Shown here: positions 21,274 through 33,104 of the stretch, piece after piece
How positions within the stretch are numbered: position 1 is the first letter of the stretch
Layout: each line of letters opens with the position of its first letter
Source: Dermanyssus gallinae
Lineage: Eukaryota; Arthropoda; Arachnida; Mesostigmata; Dermanyssidae
Reading direction: 5' to 3'
Length of the DNA: 64,000 bases
NCBI GenBank assembly: GCA_003439945.1
Contig: QVRM01006033.1
Coordinates: forward strand, 52,501-116,500
Translations under genes and position numbers: made by a program
Notes under the pieces: model-generated
What the model saw: only the letters and a program-made list of their open reading frames with translations
Databases searched by the model: none
What the model was told of the DNA's origin: nothing

Positions 21274-23290
21274 TATTATTATTATTAGGCGCCAAACTAT
21301 TCGCATTCCGCAAAAAAGACTCATCGATTCGCCCGATCGCCTGTTCTATCACGATACGGAAGATTGCTGCAAAAATAGCCTGTCGTGAGGCCAAAGATCT
21401 TATCATTGAGCAGCTTGGCCCGCACCAGTTGGGTTTTGGCTTAGCAGGCGGGGCGGAGGCAGCTGTACGTGCAGCAAGAGCCTTCGTCCAATCAAGCCCG
21501 CCCCGAACGGCACTCTTGAAGTTGCATTATCGCAATGCATCTAATACTATTCGAAGGGATCATATACTTCGTGCAGTTCGTGATGCAGTACCGGAAATCT
21601 TCAACTTAGTGAATCACGCATACAGAGAGCCATCCGTCCTGTTGTTTGGGGCCCACACGTTGTCCTCGGCATCGGGTATACAGCAGGGAGACCCCTTGGG
21701 GCCGGCTTTATTCAGCCTAGGTATACGTGAGCTGGTCAACTCAATACAAGTGCCTTTCAACGCTTGGTACCTCGACGATGGCACACTCGGTGGACCGATG
21801 GAGGGCTTACTCGAGGAAGTGCGCAGAATTCTTGCCTTTGAGGCAGTCAGTGGCCTGGTGTTAAACACGGCCAAATGCGAGGTGTTCGCGCCGGGGACTG
21901 ACCCGGACGACCGCACATTGAGTGCCTTACTTGCATTACTACCGGGTGTAGAGTCGTGTCTGAACACGAAGTTACGCTCCTTGGCGCACCGCTCCTACCA
22001 TCTGCATTGTCGAGTTTACTCGACCCCATGATGGACAGATTGTGGGCGATGCAAGAACGTCTGCCTCTGGTCGGAGCCCACCAAGGGCTTTACCTACTCC
22101 GCTCGTCACATCGTACAGATCATACGATCCATGGACTGTTCGGGTACATTCAACCAGCTTCTCCAGCCATTCGACGACTAGGTGGTGGAGGCCCTCGAGA
22201 CGGTTTTGGGTCTGAACTTACGACCACGAGAGGTGCGCCTGGCGGCTCTCCCCACCTCCATGGGCGGTCTTGGTCTTCCCTCGGCCCGCTCCTTGACAGG
22301 CCCTGCCGTGGCCGCTTCGATGCACGCTACGTCAGGTCATGTCCAGCGCCTGCTCCCGCCGGGGGCTTAGGCATTGTTTGAGGCAACTCGCGACGCTATA
22401 GCGGCTGGACTCCAAGCTTCACCGCCTGATATGAATAGACTTGCCTGCCAGAGAGCCTGGGCCGAGAAGGTACACGAATCTTCGCTTACTGAGTTGCTTG
22501 AAGAATGCGGTGACGACCAGGATAAGGCGCGCCTTCTTGCCGTCGCTCGCCCAGGAGCGAGCGACTGGCTACACGCACTCCCCGCTGACTCATTGGGTAC
22601 CCGCCTTGACGACCAATCCACCCGAATCTGCGTTGGCCTGAGACTGGGAGCTGATTTGGTAGAGCCACACAGATGCACTTGTGGCGAGCCTGTCGGACGC
22701 CTGGCCAGGCACGGCCTGTCTTGCGCTCACTCGGCGGGCCGGCGCCCACGTCACACCGCTCTGAATGACATTCTTGCAAGGTCGTTGCGAAAGGCCGGAA
22801 TCCCTTGCGTCCTGGAACCGCCTGGTCTTTCTAGAGACGATGGCAAGCGGCCCGACGGCTTGACTTTGATACCTTTCTACAAGGGTCGTTCCCTGGTGTG
22901 GGATGCGACGGTGACCGACTCTCTGACCCCCTCCCTTGTCGGTCCCGGCGCTTCTCGCCCAGGAACTGCTGCTTCCCGCGCCGTGACATCAAAGGTAAGA
23001 AAGTATGCGAACTTAGGCCGGGCGTACCACTTTTCACCCTTCGCATTCGAGACGCTGGGTGGCCCTGGGCCCCTCACAACAACGCTAATTTCCCAGGTTG
23101 GCGACGCTTTACAGCAGGCTAAGATGGACAAGAGGGCGGGCACTTTCTTCTGCCAAAGGCTTTCCCTAGAGATTCAGAGAGGTAACGCGATTTCGGTGCT
23201 CAGAACTATGAAAGACTGGATGGACCCGCGTCTTCGCGTCAGGGGTTGGGCAAGACTCCCACTCGGACACGAGTGATAGATGAGGAGTGA
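20441..23290 (+). mobile_element. RLE-type non-LTR retrotransposon, subfamily A, inactive, with an internal insertion
   Basis: Head-to-head partner of the previous element. N-terminal region RVMRVVPRAVRPLVAESL at about 20500, then KLSEGDVSGAARLL at about 20800 and LAAKHPPAPSD at about 20890, in shifting frames. The reverse transcriptase resumes at 21288 (GAKLFAFRKKD, SIRPIACSITIRKIAAK, GIQQGDPLGPALF, WYLDDGTLGG, GLVLNTAKCEV). Motif A reads KLHYRNASN instead of KLDFRNAFN, so the first catalytic Asp is His. The thumb is frameshifted (LPTSMGGLGLPSARSL at about 22250) and there is a stop near 22370. The RLE at 22374-23276 is intact: CTCGEPVGRLARHGLSC, KRPDGLTLIPFYKGRSLVWDATVTDS, QRLSLEIQRGNAISV. 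No AAT tail is seen; the next LINE starts within about 60 bases. Confidence 0.92.
21165..21287 (+). mobile_element. Short retroposon 3' end inserted in the reverse transcriptase
   Basis: Between the codons for ELIF and GAKLF, which are adjacent in the minus-strand copy (PLIFGARLF), lies extra DNA. It is TGTTGTTC, then a segment identical to 16874-16929 with AATAAAGTAT, then about twenty ATT units. The insert happens to keep the frame open, reading as isoleucine and tyrosine runs. A target-site duplication is not obvious. Confidence 0.85.
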
Positions 23291-23337
23291 ACCATCGGCG
23301 CCGTGAATTTTAACAATCACATGTATATATTTTAAAT

Positions 23338-26060
23338 TTGGACCCGCGGGTAGAAGGGAGATATACGTACACGCAGGGGGATAGAAAGTCGTGCGTAGAT
23401 TATGTACTGACGAAGGGTAAAGTAGATAAATGGGTAGAAGAAATCAAGATAGACGAAGAGAAAACATACAATGTTGGAAGTGATCATAATTGGGTAGAAG
23501 TGAGTGGGAGGAAGAAGAAGCCAGGACGCGTAGTTGTACAAAAGAAATGTCTGGATAAACACGAATGGGCACAGAAAGTAGAATATATAAAACAGCTCTT
23601 AGTGGCAAATGGGGAAAGGCAGGTAGACGAGATGCATAGGAATATTAAGGAGGCATATGACAAGTGTTGTAAGATAGGGAGGGGAGTTCAAAAGGGAGGA
23701 GAACGAGGATGGTGGAGTGACGAAATAAATACGGCAATAATGGAAAGGAAAAGGTGGAGTAAGGAGCATAGAAAGGTAATGGGAAGGGACACAGATAAGG
23801 CAGAAAAGTATTGGGAAAATTACAAGGAAGCCAAGAATAAAGCTCAAATGTTAATACAGGATGCAATTAAAAACGCAGACGAGAGAGAATTTAACAGGAT
23901 TTTAGGGGCCCCCAAGGGCCAGCGAGCCAAACAGTTTTGGGACTATGTCAGACAGGAAAAACACGGATGACAAATAACGTCCAGGACAGAACATACACAA
24001 TAGATGAAATGGACACCGCGTTACAAGCACTATTTTTTACGACTAACGTGAGCAGTATAGAAAAGACAAGAACTAGCACAGAAATTACAACCACAGCAGA
24101 CGAGATCGAAAGCGTGTTAAAGACAATGAATCCAAAAACGGCGTGTGGTCTTGACGGGATTTCGGTAGGAATTGTACAGGCTTTGGGAAAAGAGTACGTG
24201 CATTATCTAACGAAGCAATTTAATAATATATTTGGAGGGGGCAGAATCCCGGAGGGTTGGCGCAAGGGAAGAGTTTCTCTTATTCCCAAGGAGGGGGTAG
24301 ATAATGACACTCTACAAAATAGGCGACCGATCACAATTACACCTATAGCGTATCGAATATTTATGCAAGTGTCTAAGAATAGGATGCAGAGTATTCTGGA
24401 GACAAATGAGAAAATAGGAGAATGGCAATGCGGATTTAGGAAAGGATATAGGCTAGACGATCACCTTTTCCTACTAAGTCAGGTTGTCGAAACATCGAGA
24501 TTGCGGGGACAAGGGTGTGTGGCAGGATTTTTAGATCTTAAGAAAGCATATGATATGGTGGACAGAACAAAGTTGTATAAAATTATGCTAGAGGAGGGTT
24601 TGGAGAGAAGTTGGGTAGAGTTGCTGGAAGAAATTTACAGAAATAACACGGTAAGAATAATAATAATAGCAGCCGAAAAATCTAGAGAGTTCATAGTCGC
24701 TAAGGGGGTCAGGCAAGGCTGTCCGTTGTCATCGGTTATTTTTTTGATGTATATAGAGAGAATAGCGCGAAGGATTAATAAAACGGGTTTAGGGTGGCAG
24801 ATAGGGGAAAAAGGTGTATATATCAAGACACCTGTGCTGCTGTTTGCTGATGATATGGTAGTGTTAGGGCGGGGCACTAGCGAGGTTCAACAAATGTTGA
24901 ATGCATGTGGGGAAGCAGCGGAGGAACTAGACATGGTGTTTAATGAAAAAAAGAGCGCAATTTTAGTATTTAACGGAATTAGGGAGGAAAGAAAGCTTGT
25001 AGTACAGGGGAAGGAATTGGAGTATAAAAGTGAGTACAAGTATCTTGGGGTGACAATGACTACAGGGGGGAATTATCTAGAAAAAAAAGAGATATTACGG
25101 AGGAAGAAAGCTGAAAGAGGAAGAAATGCAGTAAGGTGTAAGGGCCTCTGGGGGTTTAACAAATATATAGTAACAAGGAATATATGGAAGGCCATGTATG
25201 TGCCAGGATTGACCTTTGCTAACGCCTCTCTGGTCCACAGCGCGGGGTTAGGAAAGAAGTTAGAAACAATACAAAGAGAAGTGATAAGATTTGCATTGGG
25301 TTGCCGTTTTAATTGCGCTAGGGAATTTCTTGAGGGCGAAGGAGGAATGTCAAAATTTATACAAAGGGAAGTACAAAGTAAGCTAAGATTTAGTGTTAGG
25401 ATTAAAAGTGTCACAAATAAAAGATGGGTTAAACAGATGCAGCTGGTAAAGACGGCACTAAAGATGAAAACGAAGTGGGATCGCAGAGTAGAATTTGCAG
25501 CTAGGGAGATTGGGTACAATAGTCAGCAATGGGCCAGAGCGGGAATATCGGAGAAGATGGTGAAATCGAGGGTGAACAAGTCATATACAGGCAAATGGAA
25601 ATTGGCGATGGGTTCCAGATCGAGTTTGGCAAGTATATATGGAAAGGAAAAGACGGAAAGGGGCGGGGTAGAATGGGTATACGATAATTCAAAAGCGAGC
25701 GGGCTATTGGCAGATGCCAGGGCAGGGATGTTGGATACAAGGATACAAAGAGCTAAATATATGGAGGGACAAAGTACAGAATGTCGAGCATGTGGACTAG
25801 GGAATGAGTCAATTGAGCATATTGTTAAAGAATGTACAGCCCTAGGGGGAAGCAGAGATATAGAGCTGTCGGATGCCCTAGCTCTAGGACCAAACGTTAG
25901 AAAGGACCTGGTCGATATTACAAAGAAGAGGCTGTCCCAATGGAAAGCAAATACTCAGTAGGTATGGAAGTGTACATTGATTATTCAGATGCATAGGTAA
26001 CATATATGCTGCCGCTCTAAGCGCCCCTGATAAAAAAGGGTGACATGTGTATTTAGGTAT
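23338..26060 (+). mobile_element. APE-type LINE, 5'-truncated, with intact reverse transcriptase
   Basis: The first frame (23338-23970) starts inside an apurinic-type endonuclease: RYTYTQGDRKSCVDYVLT and VGSDHNWV, the SDHN end signature. The second (23937-25961, after a -1-type overlap) holds the reverse transcriptase: CGLDGISVGIVQAL, RRPITITPIAYRIF, CGFRKGYRLDD, GFLDLKKAYDMVDR (motif A), KGVRQGCPLSSVIF, LLFADDMVVLG, YKYLGVTMTTGG. A C-terminal zinc-knuckle-like CRACGLGNESIEHIVKEC follows. The 3' UTR (25962-26060) has TCTAAGCGCCCCTGATAAAAAAG and AATAAATCAG before TCAATCAATCA. The clade is uncertain: it is APE-bearing and neither RTE nor CR1 is clear. The reverse transcriptase frame has no stops across 674 codons, so the insertion is young. 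Confidence 0.92.
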
Positions 26061-26137
26061 GCATGCCAAGCGAATAATAAATCAGTCAATCAATCATATA
26101 ATTCCTAAATAAATGTCTATATGTATAAGCATTCTCT

Positions 26138-26173
26138 TATTATTATTATTATTATTATTAATATTATTATTAT
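26138..26173. repeat. (ATT)n, tail of a minus-strand RLE fragment
   Basis: ATT units ending where the minus-strand RLE 3' UTR (AATCCGAGCAT) begins. Confidence 0.9.
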
Positions 26174-26400
26174 GCTCGGATTTTACAATTTTGAGGTATG
26201 AACGTTTAAACCAGATCATTCATGATGCTCTGCTTATTTCCTCAATTCACTTGGCGCCTATGATAGAAGCCACGTTCCCCCCACAGACGGCCAAGCCCAT
26301 CCATAATCTGTCTCAAAAACGTGGCCTCGCATCGATCACCTGTAATATCTTCTATACGCTTTCCAATATCCTTCAGAATGTTTGCTGTACCTGTGCTGAT
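26174..26400 (-). mobile_element. RLE subfamily B 3' fragment
   Basis: The minus strand matches the subfamily B end: a FLRQ-like start, GGCCGTCTGTGGGGGGAACGTGGCTTC..ATAGGCGCC coding for an LAVCGGNVASIIGA-type block, stop, then the UTR motif AACGTTCATACCTCAAAATTGTA and the (AAT)n tail. The coding part is broken. Confidence 0.7.
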
Positions 26401-26439
26401 TATTATTGTCCATGCACGTAAGAAGTGATCTACACTACG

Positions 26440-27898
26440 TCAACAACGTGGATACATCGCCTGAACACCTCCACCGTCATCTATTGAAACTCAAGTCCAA
26501 ACTCAGTATAACGCCTGATGGTCTGCCCAGCTATTTCTACAAACATTGTGGCTTCGATATTTGTTATTCTTTGTCAATGATTTTCGAACGATCCTTAAGT
26601 GACGGCTCGATTCCTGAGATGCTTAATACTGCAATCGTTTGCCCTGTACATAAAAAAAGGCGACAAATCTCGGGTTGAAAATAAGCGTAACGTATCACTA
26701 ACCTGTACACCATCGAAGCTTTTTGAAAGCGTTATTGCGGACGCTATTTATCAAAATGCTAATAGTCAGGGTTTAATCTGCAAGGAACAGTTTGCCTACC
26801 GCCCGGGAAGGTCAACTGTTTTACAACTACTGATGTGCGAGAAGGATTTTGGAGAAATGTTGAATTCTGGAGATTGTTTTGATGTGTTGTACTTTGATTT
26901 TAAATCAGCTTATCTAAGCTTATCAAATGCATCTCAATGCACGGTGTTGGACCAAGAATTTTAAGGTGGATTGAGTGTTTCCTCACTAATAAAAGTTTCA
27001 CAGTAAAGGTGCACAAAAGCTTTTCATTACCTGCTAAAGTCACGTCTGGTTGTCCGCAAGGCACAGTACTAGGCTGTCTATGTTACATCTTGTACACAAA
27101 CTCGTTATCGTCTGTAATTCCAAATGAGGTCTCACTTAAGGTCTATGCTGATGACGTCAAGATCTAGGGTCGTTCGAACTCAGTAAGAGACTGCGAATTG
27201 GTACAAAGATGTATAAACGATTTCTATGACTGGACACAACGTTTAGACCTGAAACTTTCAATTCCGAAATGCAAAACAATGCATTTTGGCCAAAAAAATC
27301 AAAGATTTGTTTATAAAATTAATAATTGCCCCCTTAAAAGTGTGAACGCTATGAAAGATCTGGGAATTGTTATGACCCCTGATTTAAAATTCTCAGAACA
27401 AAGTAGAGAGGTGGCACTGAAAGCGACGAGAAGGTGTAATTGGATTCTCTGATCCTTTGTTCTAAGAGATGCTGAATTGTATATGCAACTATTTAATATC
27501 TATGTCAAACCAGTACTGACGTATGCATCCCCTGCATGGTTTCCAAGCAACGAGAAGGATCGACAATTATTGCAGAATGTTTTAAAGAAATTTGTTGATA
27601 AAGTTGCATTTCGTTGCGGTGTGCCACGAAAGGACAGACACGTGGAGGACATAGTTAATGTTTTTAAAGAACTGGACCAATTATGCTTACAAAAGGTCAT
27701 ACAAAGTGAAGAATTATGTTGTCAAATGTTCAACTGTAGACATTCGCATACGCGATCTAAGGTTCGCTACGAACCGAAATGCATAGCGAAAAAGGAAATT
27801 GTAATGTCCCTGTTTCCTTGGAAAGCAACCCGAACCTATGCATGAATGTTGTGATTTTCTTGCAATGTACATTTTCCCTTTATTGTAAATAAAGCGCT

Positions 27899-27900
<2 letters not shown>
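26440..27900 (+). mobile_element. Decayed CR1/Jockey-like LINE
   Basis: Successive frames give the reverse transcriptase blocks in order: TPDGLPSYFYKH and IPEMLNTAIVCPVHKK (26500-26660), SLTCTPSKLFESVI and QFAYRPGRSTVLQLL (26690-26840), DVLYFDFKSAYL (motif A), GVGPRILRWIECFL, TSGCPQGTVLGCL, LKVYADDVKI (27130-27165), then a C-terminal region to 27845. The catalytic YADD is present but several frameshifts and an in-frame stop after VKI inactivate it. AATAAA at 27887-27892 precedes a (TA)n tract. The endonuclease is absent. The 26400 end may be the truncation point. Confidence 0.85.

Positions 27901-27901
<1 letters not shown>

Positions 27902-27942
<41 letters not shown>
27902..27942. repeat. 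(TA)n microsatellite
   Basis: TA run right after the AATAAA of the decayed LINE, possibly grown from its tail. Confidence 0.9.
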
Positions 27943-27945
<3 letters not shown>

Positions 27946-27959
27946 ATAATTTATTATCA

Positions 27960-28440
27960 TTAATATATGTTAGGACAATACAATTGTGAGCTGTGAATGT
28001 GTATCCTCGCTGTTTCATGGTTACCATCTAGCTATTCTCAGCCCATCGCACCTAATATCGACGCGGCATTTCCTCTGCAAAAGCTGCCTCAGAAATTCGT
28101 CTTCGCGTATATCCCCGGTGTTTGCTCGTATTCGATCACCTAAGTCTTTTATAAATTTCCTTGTACTTCTGCTGACCGGGTCCATTGTTTCCATTGCACG
28201 AAATTGTATCTAGGCTCTAACTCTGTGTATTTACGCCACTTTTCTTTTTCTGCGTGTTCGGCAACCCATCCCGCTTCCGTCGCGCTGTGGCATAAATAAG
28301 ACGGTGCGGCCGTGCAGGATACTGTCGCATCCCAAACCAGGCATTTGCCTTTTTCCCACGGCGGAATGGTCACACCGTCGGGCCTTTTATCGTCATGAAG
28401 TACTAGTCTGGGTTCCAGCATGCTAGGTATTCCTGAATTA
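27960..28440 (-). mobile_element. RLE subfamily B fragment
   Basis: The minus-strand frame 28463-28149 reads SGIPSMLEPRLV, KRPDGVTIPPWEKGKCLVWDATV and WRKYTELEPRYNFV. Both nuclease residues (PD...D) are present; it is then frameshifted. The downstream UTR contains the GTGAATGTGTATCCTC segment shared with 3950-4018. An imperfect ATT stretch (28434-28452) borders its 5' side. Confidence 0.8.
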
Positions 28441-28587
28441 TTATCATTATTATGGACCGACATAGCCCGCCAGCAAATTTATTTGTCCATGTTGTCTGTT
28501 ATCACAATGTGTCACATAAATTATTATTATTATTTATCATTATTATTATTATTATTTCCCCTACACACTGCGAGCGAGAGTTGCTGA

Positions 28588-28758
<171 letters not shown>

Positions 28759-28759
28759 G

Positions 28760-29165
28760 CCTTGTACCCATTTCTAATGCTCTATTCGCGCTCGCGGTTG
28801 CAGACGACAGTCGAACAGCGACCGACCTCCCGACAACCACTTAATCAACGGACGGCGGAAAGTTCGAACTGAGAGACTACGACACACTCTACTCGCTCAG
28901 CCGCCCGCTGTGTCAATAACAGTACGAGAGCAAGCAGCAGCAATCGCAATTCACAATCAGTGTAATCATACCAATCGTATTAGCAAGCACACAGAAAAGC
29001 AATAAAGCTAACAACGCTCGAACGCAGCACAGACACCGACTACGAGCGGACAACAAACACGCAGGCAGGCAAGAAACGGCCTGCTGCCGAGCGGGGCATT
29101 ACAGTCGATAACAACATAACACAAACACTGCACTAGAATACTACTACTACTAAAATATATAGATG
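28760..29165 (+). promoter_or_regulatory. Possible transcription start zone / 5' UTR exon
   Basis: GC-richer, with many CAA, CAG and CGA triplets on the plus strand and no long frame, as in long arthropod leaders. It ends in ATATAGAT|gtaagtctg at about 29168, a good splice donor. If transcribed, it may be an alternative first exon of the zinc-finger gene downstream. Confidence 0.35.
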
Positions 29166-29499
29166 TAAGTCTGTTTCTTGTTCTTCGACGACTATAATAC
29201 TACTGCTACTCTACTAGAATCGATCGAAGTGATCGATTCAGCGCTCATCGACATCGACATTGACGGCGGAAGCGCTCACAGAAGCGCTTGTTTGTTGAGA
29301 ACAGACGATATCAACAACACAAGAGTACTCTCAAGAGATATGATGATGATGCGTTGTACCTACCAACCGTTGTTATCGCATCTGCACGTATTCATAGATA
29401 TTATAGTGATCATAAATAATAATCATACTATAACATAATAAACCGACCGTACAACTACAGCTATGGCGCGTCGTTGTATCACACAGTACTGCCTGCCTG

Positions 29500-31110
29500 T
29501 CACATCTGTTGTTACTGCTTCATAGTTGTTGTTTTTGGTACAGGTCGTCTGTTTGTGTAGTGTGTAGCCGTTGTTGTTGTTGTTGTTGTTGTTGTTGTCT
29601 GCGAGCACAATTCTTCTACACGTTCTGCTCAAACAACAGCACGATGGATGCATATTTGGATATCGCGGGCTGGTGCCCGTCCTCGATGTTGCTATTGTTG
29701 TTTTTGTTATTGTTGTTGTTGTTGCTGCTGCTGTTGTTGTTGTTGTCGTGGTCTTCCGTCGTATTCCGAGTAATTCCGAGGATTAGGCGTTCGATTTGTT
29801 GTTGTGGCGATAAATGAATCGTTAGTTACTTGCCGATTGTTGCTTTTGATACCAGTCATAATATCACGGTTACTAAACTGGCCACTATGAACTAGCAGTT
29901 TCTACTACCTAGCACGCTACCGCTATTAGCTATTTTTCTCGGGTCACTTCGGATGATCGACGCTACCTGAAAGAACTACCACAACAAAAACAACAACAAG
30001 AACAAGAACAACAATAATATCAACAACAACTTTTACTACTACTACTACTACTACGACTACTATCACTACTACTACTACTACTACCACAACAACAAACTAG
30101 GACTTCTATTAACAGCATACAGTTCCGCTGGGACGCGCTAGGTAGATCGATAAACAGATGATACATAGATCAACACACAGATCGATCGATACACAGATAA
30201 TAGGTTGATAGATGGACTAGAAACACTGTTGACTCCGTATATATGTGGGGTGGATAGTTTCACCACCACGACGACAACGTACAACGTTGAAACGTCGCGA
30301 AACATTGCTCTTGTGTTGTGTTTTGTGTGTGTGTGAGAAATCGTGAACGAAAATATGCCTCCTGCCTTATAAGAGTCTGTACGAATTCGGCAGCAGCAGA
30401 GTGCCAAGCGTCTTTGCGTGCTCAGCTTTTAGCTCGACTGGGATCATCGGGTAAGTTTGCGGGTCAGCCGGGCGCTGAAAGGTTTCGCTAACGCCCAATC
30501 AATGCATTCATTATTATTATTATTATTATTCGTAGTAGTTGCAGCGGCAGCTGACTGGCTGGTGGTATTCATCTATCCGGCTGTCTATGTATGGATGTAT
30601 GTCTCGTTTCCCGGCTGCTCTTTCGCCTGTCGCCTTTGAGCCAGTGCAGTTCGTTCATTCATTCACGTGTTGGCGTTCATCCGCTCATAAACGCATCTCT
30701 GTCGCAATCCATTGACAGGGCGATGGGGTACTACTGATCATGATGGTGGTGATTGTAGTAGTAGTAGTAGTAGTAGTAGTAGTACTAGTAGTTTTGCTGT
30801 TGTTGCTGATGCTTATGCTGTTGTTGTTGCTGATGCTTATGCTGTTGTTGTTGTTGAATAATTACATGACGGTTATGCTGGATGGAGATGGAGATGGTGA
30901 TAATGAAAGAGGAATGATGGAATGCAAACAAACGCGTGTTTGTTGTTGATGTTGTTGTTGTTGTTGTTGCTGTCGTCGGTGTTGTTGTTATCGTTGGTGT
31001 CGATTATGCAGAGAAATTGCATTTGTATATGTGTATATCGCATTTGTTATTTGGCTCTTGGGGTCGATTGGCAGCAACAGCAGCAGCAGCAGCAGCAAGT
31101 AAAGCTTCTC
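29500..31110 (+). repeat. Strand-biased triplet-repeat zone (GTT, ACT, TAG, CAG)
   Basis: Interrupted runs of GTT at 29570-29600 and 29690-29745, ACT at 30032-30085, TAG at 30757-30790, GTT/GCT at 30790-30990 and CAG at 31074-31096. Reading frames over them are repeat translations (poly-L, poly-V, poly-Q). They flank a possible promoter at 30367. Confidence 0.8.
30367..30450 (+). promoter_or_regulatory. TATA-like box and putative first exon of the zinc-finger gene
   Basis: TTATAA at 30367-30372 is followed about 30 bases later by GC-rich sequence that ends ATCATCGG|gtaagtttg at 30450, a near-perfect donor. The next strong acceptor on this strand that fits is at 34948, 250 bases before the zinc-finger start codon. 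I infer a 5' UTR exon; transcript evidence is needed to prove it. Confidence 0.4.
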
Positions 31111-31208
31111 GGAGAAAAAGCTCGAGTTGCTCTACGCTACTCTCACGACTAATTCGATCGTGCATAAATAGATAAAAATTAATTAATCGATCATAATAGA
31201 TAGATGAG

Positions 31209-31345
31209 GCCGCCCACTGAAGTAATACCACAAATGTCCCGGTTATGTAAGTTAGGGGGGGGGATCACCCTAGTAGTTTTTAGTGGGTTTGAGAGTCCCA
31301 CACTACCCAGACCAAAGGGTGTGCACAATGCATTTTTGTTCTTGG
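31209..31345 (-). repeat. Unnamed short interspersed repeat, family 3, copy 2
   Basis: The minus strand contains GGACTCTCAAACCCACTAAAAAC and a downstream GGTATTACTTC, both shared with the other family 3 copies. 31350-31960 holds no recognisable gene. Confidence 0.6.
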
Positions 31346-31961
31346 TCCCTGTAAAAAGGACAAAACAAAACATAGATAAGGCCAGTCAGTGCAGTCAATT
31401 ATTACGTAACAAACATTGCGCCCGCCACCATGAAGCATTACGTACGGCCCATCATTATGCATGCTATATTTGCTCAGCAAGTTTAGACTACAAGGCATGA
31501 CATTAGGAATTACACTTGTCCGTGCCGAGCAATCGACGCGTTTCGTCGGCTTGTACAGTCTCTTCTTTTTGTCAGGGTGCACTGTATTGTTTTGTGGGCT
31601 AGAATAGTATCGTCCACGGTTGTAAACACTGTGTATCACTGATAATGCATGCGTGACAATATAATGACCGTTCACGAATTTAATATGTCCGTTGTCTGTA
31701 ACAGACTGTCATCGTTTCATTGCTCGCTATGCAAGTGTTCGCGATAGCGGAGTGAATCAGAATAACCAACAGCGTAGACTGCTTTACGTGGTTCTTTTAC
31801 TGATGTTTCATCACAATGTTTTTGCTTTTTTCGCATCAGGAACTTATTGTCCACACAGCCTTATGTAAAATTTAATAATAATAATAATATTTTTTTTTGA
31901 ACAAGGGTTTATTTTATCAATATGTACATGTATCACAATAATACTTATATAAGGTAATACA

Positions 31962-31962
<1 letters not shown>

Positions 31963-31997
<35 letters not shown>
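31963..31997. repeat. (AAT)n microsatellite
   Basis: Pure AAT run. More ATT/AAT scraps at 31875-31890 and 32010-32030. No gene from 31350 to 32400. Confidence 0.9.
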
Positions 31998-31999
<2 letters not shown>

Positions 32000-32399
32000 C
32001 ATATTAATGATAAATTATTATTATTATTTATGCTTTAGCAAGAAATCGCCATACCGTTTGTTAGCCTCTTACTACAAATAGTTTCTGCAAGCTAATAATG
32101 ATAATAATAAACGTATAGTTCCCGCCTTGATGCCTGCTAGGATTCCATCGGACATCAATTCCTATTTCTTGATACTCGCTTTCGTGTTGTTTAAATAATT
32201 TCTTGTGGCACACAAACCTTCAGATTTCAAAATCGCTTTGATCTGCGTGTACGCTGTCGTTTCAGCTTTAAAATGGGAACCATGAGCCCCTCATTCGTAA
32301 GCTTACTTACCTTTTCCATCTCGATATTTTACTTTATAAGCTTACTTAGGCTTTCCATATCGACATTGTTTGTTACCGTTCTCTGAAATTTATTATAAT

Positions 32400-33005
32400 T
32401 AGTGTTCAATTCTTACAACTGTGTTGAATGAACGTTTTTACTGTTATACGTTAATTCCATGTCAGACCATGGCGCCTATAATAGAAGCCACGTTCCCTCT
32501 ACAAACAGCTAATGACATCATCTGGCTCAGAAACATTGCTTCGCATCCCATCCCAGAATATCTCCGTACATTTTGTGACATCACGTAAAATCTTTGCGGT
32601 GCCGACACTTACAGGACCCTGTGTCTCGAAAGGCATACTGTGGTAGCTCCTTGACAACTCGAGATACTTTCTTCGCTTTTCGGAATCTGCGAGTTCCGTG
32701 ACCCATCCAACAGAGCTGTGAAGAAGGTATATTAGCGCTGCAGTGCATGAGACAGTTACATTCTAGTCAAGGTCTTTGCAATGTGACCATAGAGGCGTGG
32801 CAAGCCCATTAGGTCGGAACTTATTGCTTCCGTTGAGGTTTTTGAGCTGCCCTATATTCCTGCCCCTCTTAGTGCTCGTCTAACTATTTCATTGCGCTCT
32901 GCGTGTCTTGTGAGCCCGCGGGAATTCTTTTAAGAATGGCTTACACACGGGAGCGCCTAACCTTACAGCCGATACACCACGCTGAATAAGAAAAAAACGG
33001 CATGT
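32400..33005 (-). mobile_element. RLE subfamily B fragment (endonuclease and 3' UTR)
   Basis: The minus strand encodes VSAVRLGAPVCKPF, GLTRHAERNEIVRRALRGAGI, SDLMGLPRL and, near 32500, an LAVCRGNVASIIGAMV-type terminus, in broken frames. The UTR repeats the AACGTTCAT..CAAC.GTA motif of the other B copies. Nuclease residues are eroded. Confidence 0.75.
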
Positions 33006-33104
33006 TTTCTTATTGTATATCATCGTATATACATAGGCCGTGTCGTTGAGGTATATACGATCTTCGATATCGTATATCGAATGTACCTTAGGTCATGCGG
33101 TCGT

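Noticed and set aside
29500..31175. Leu/Val/Gln homopolymer frames
   Set aside because: Explained by GTT, TAG and CAG repeats. Frames on both strands are equally open.
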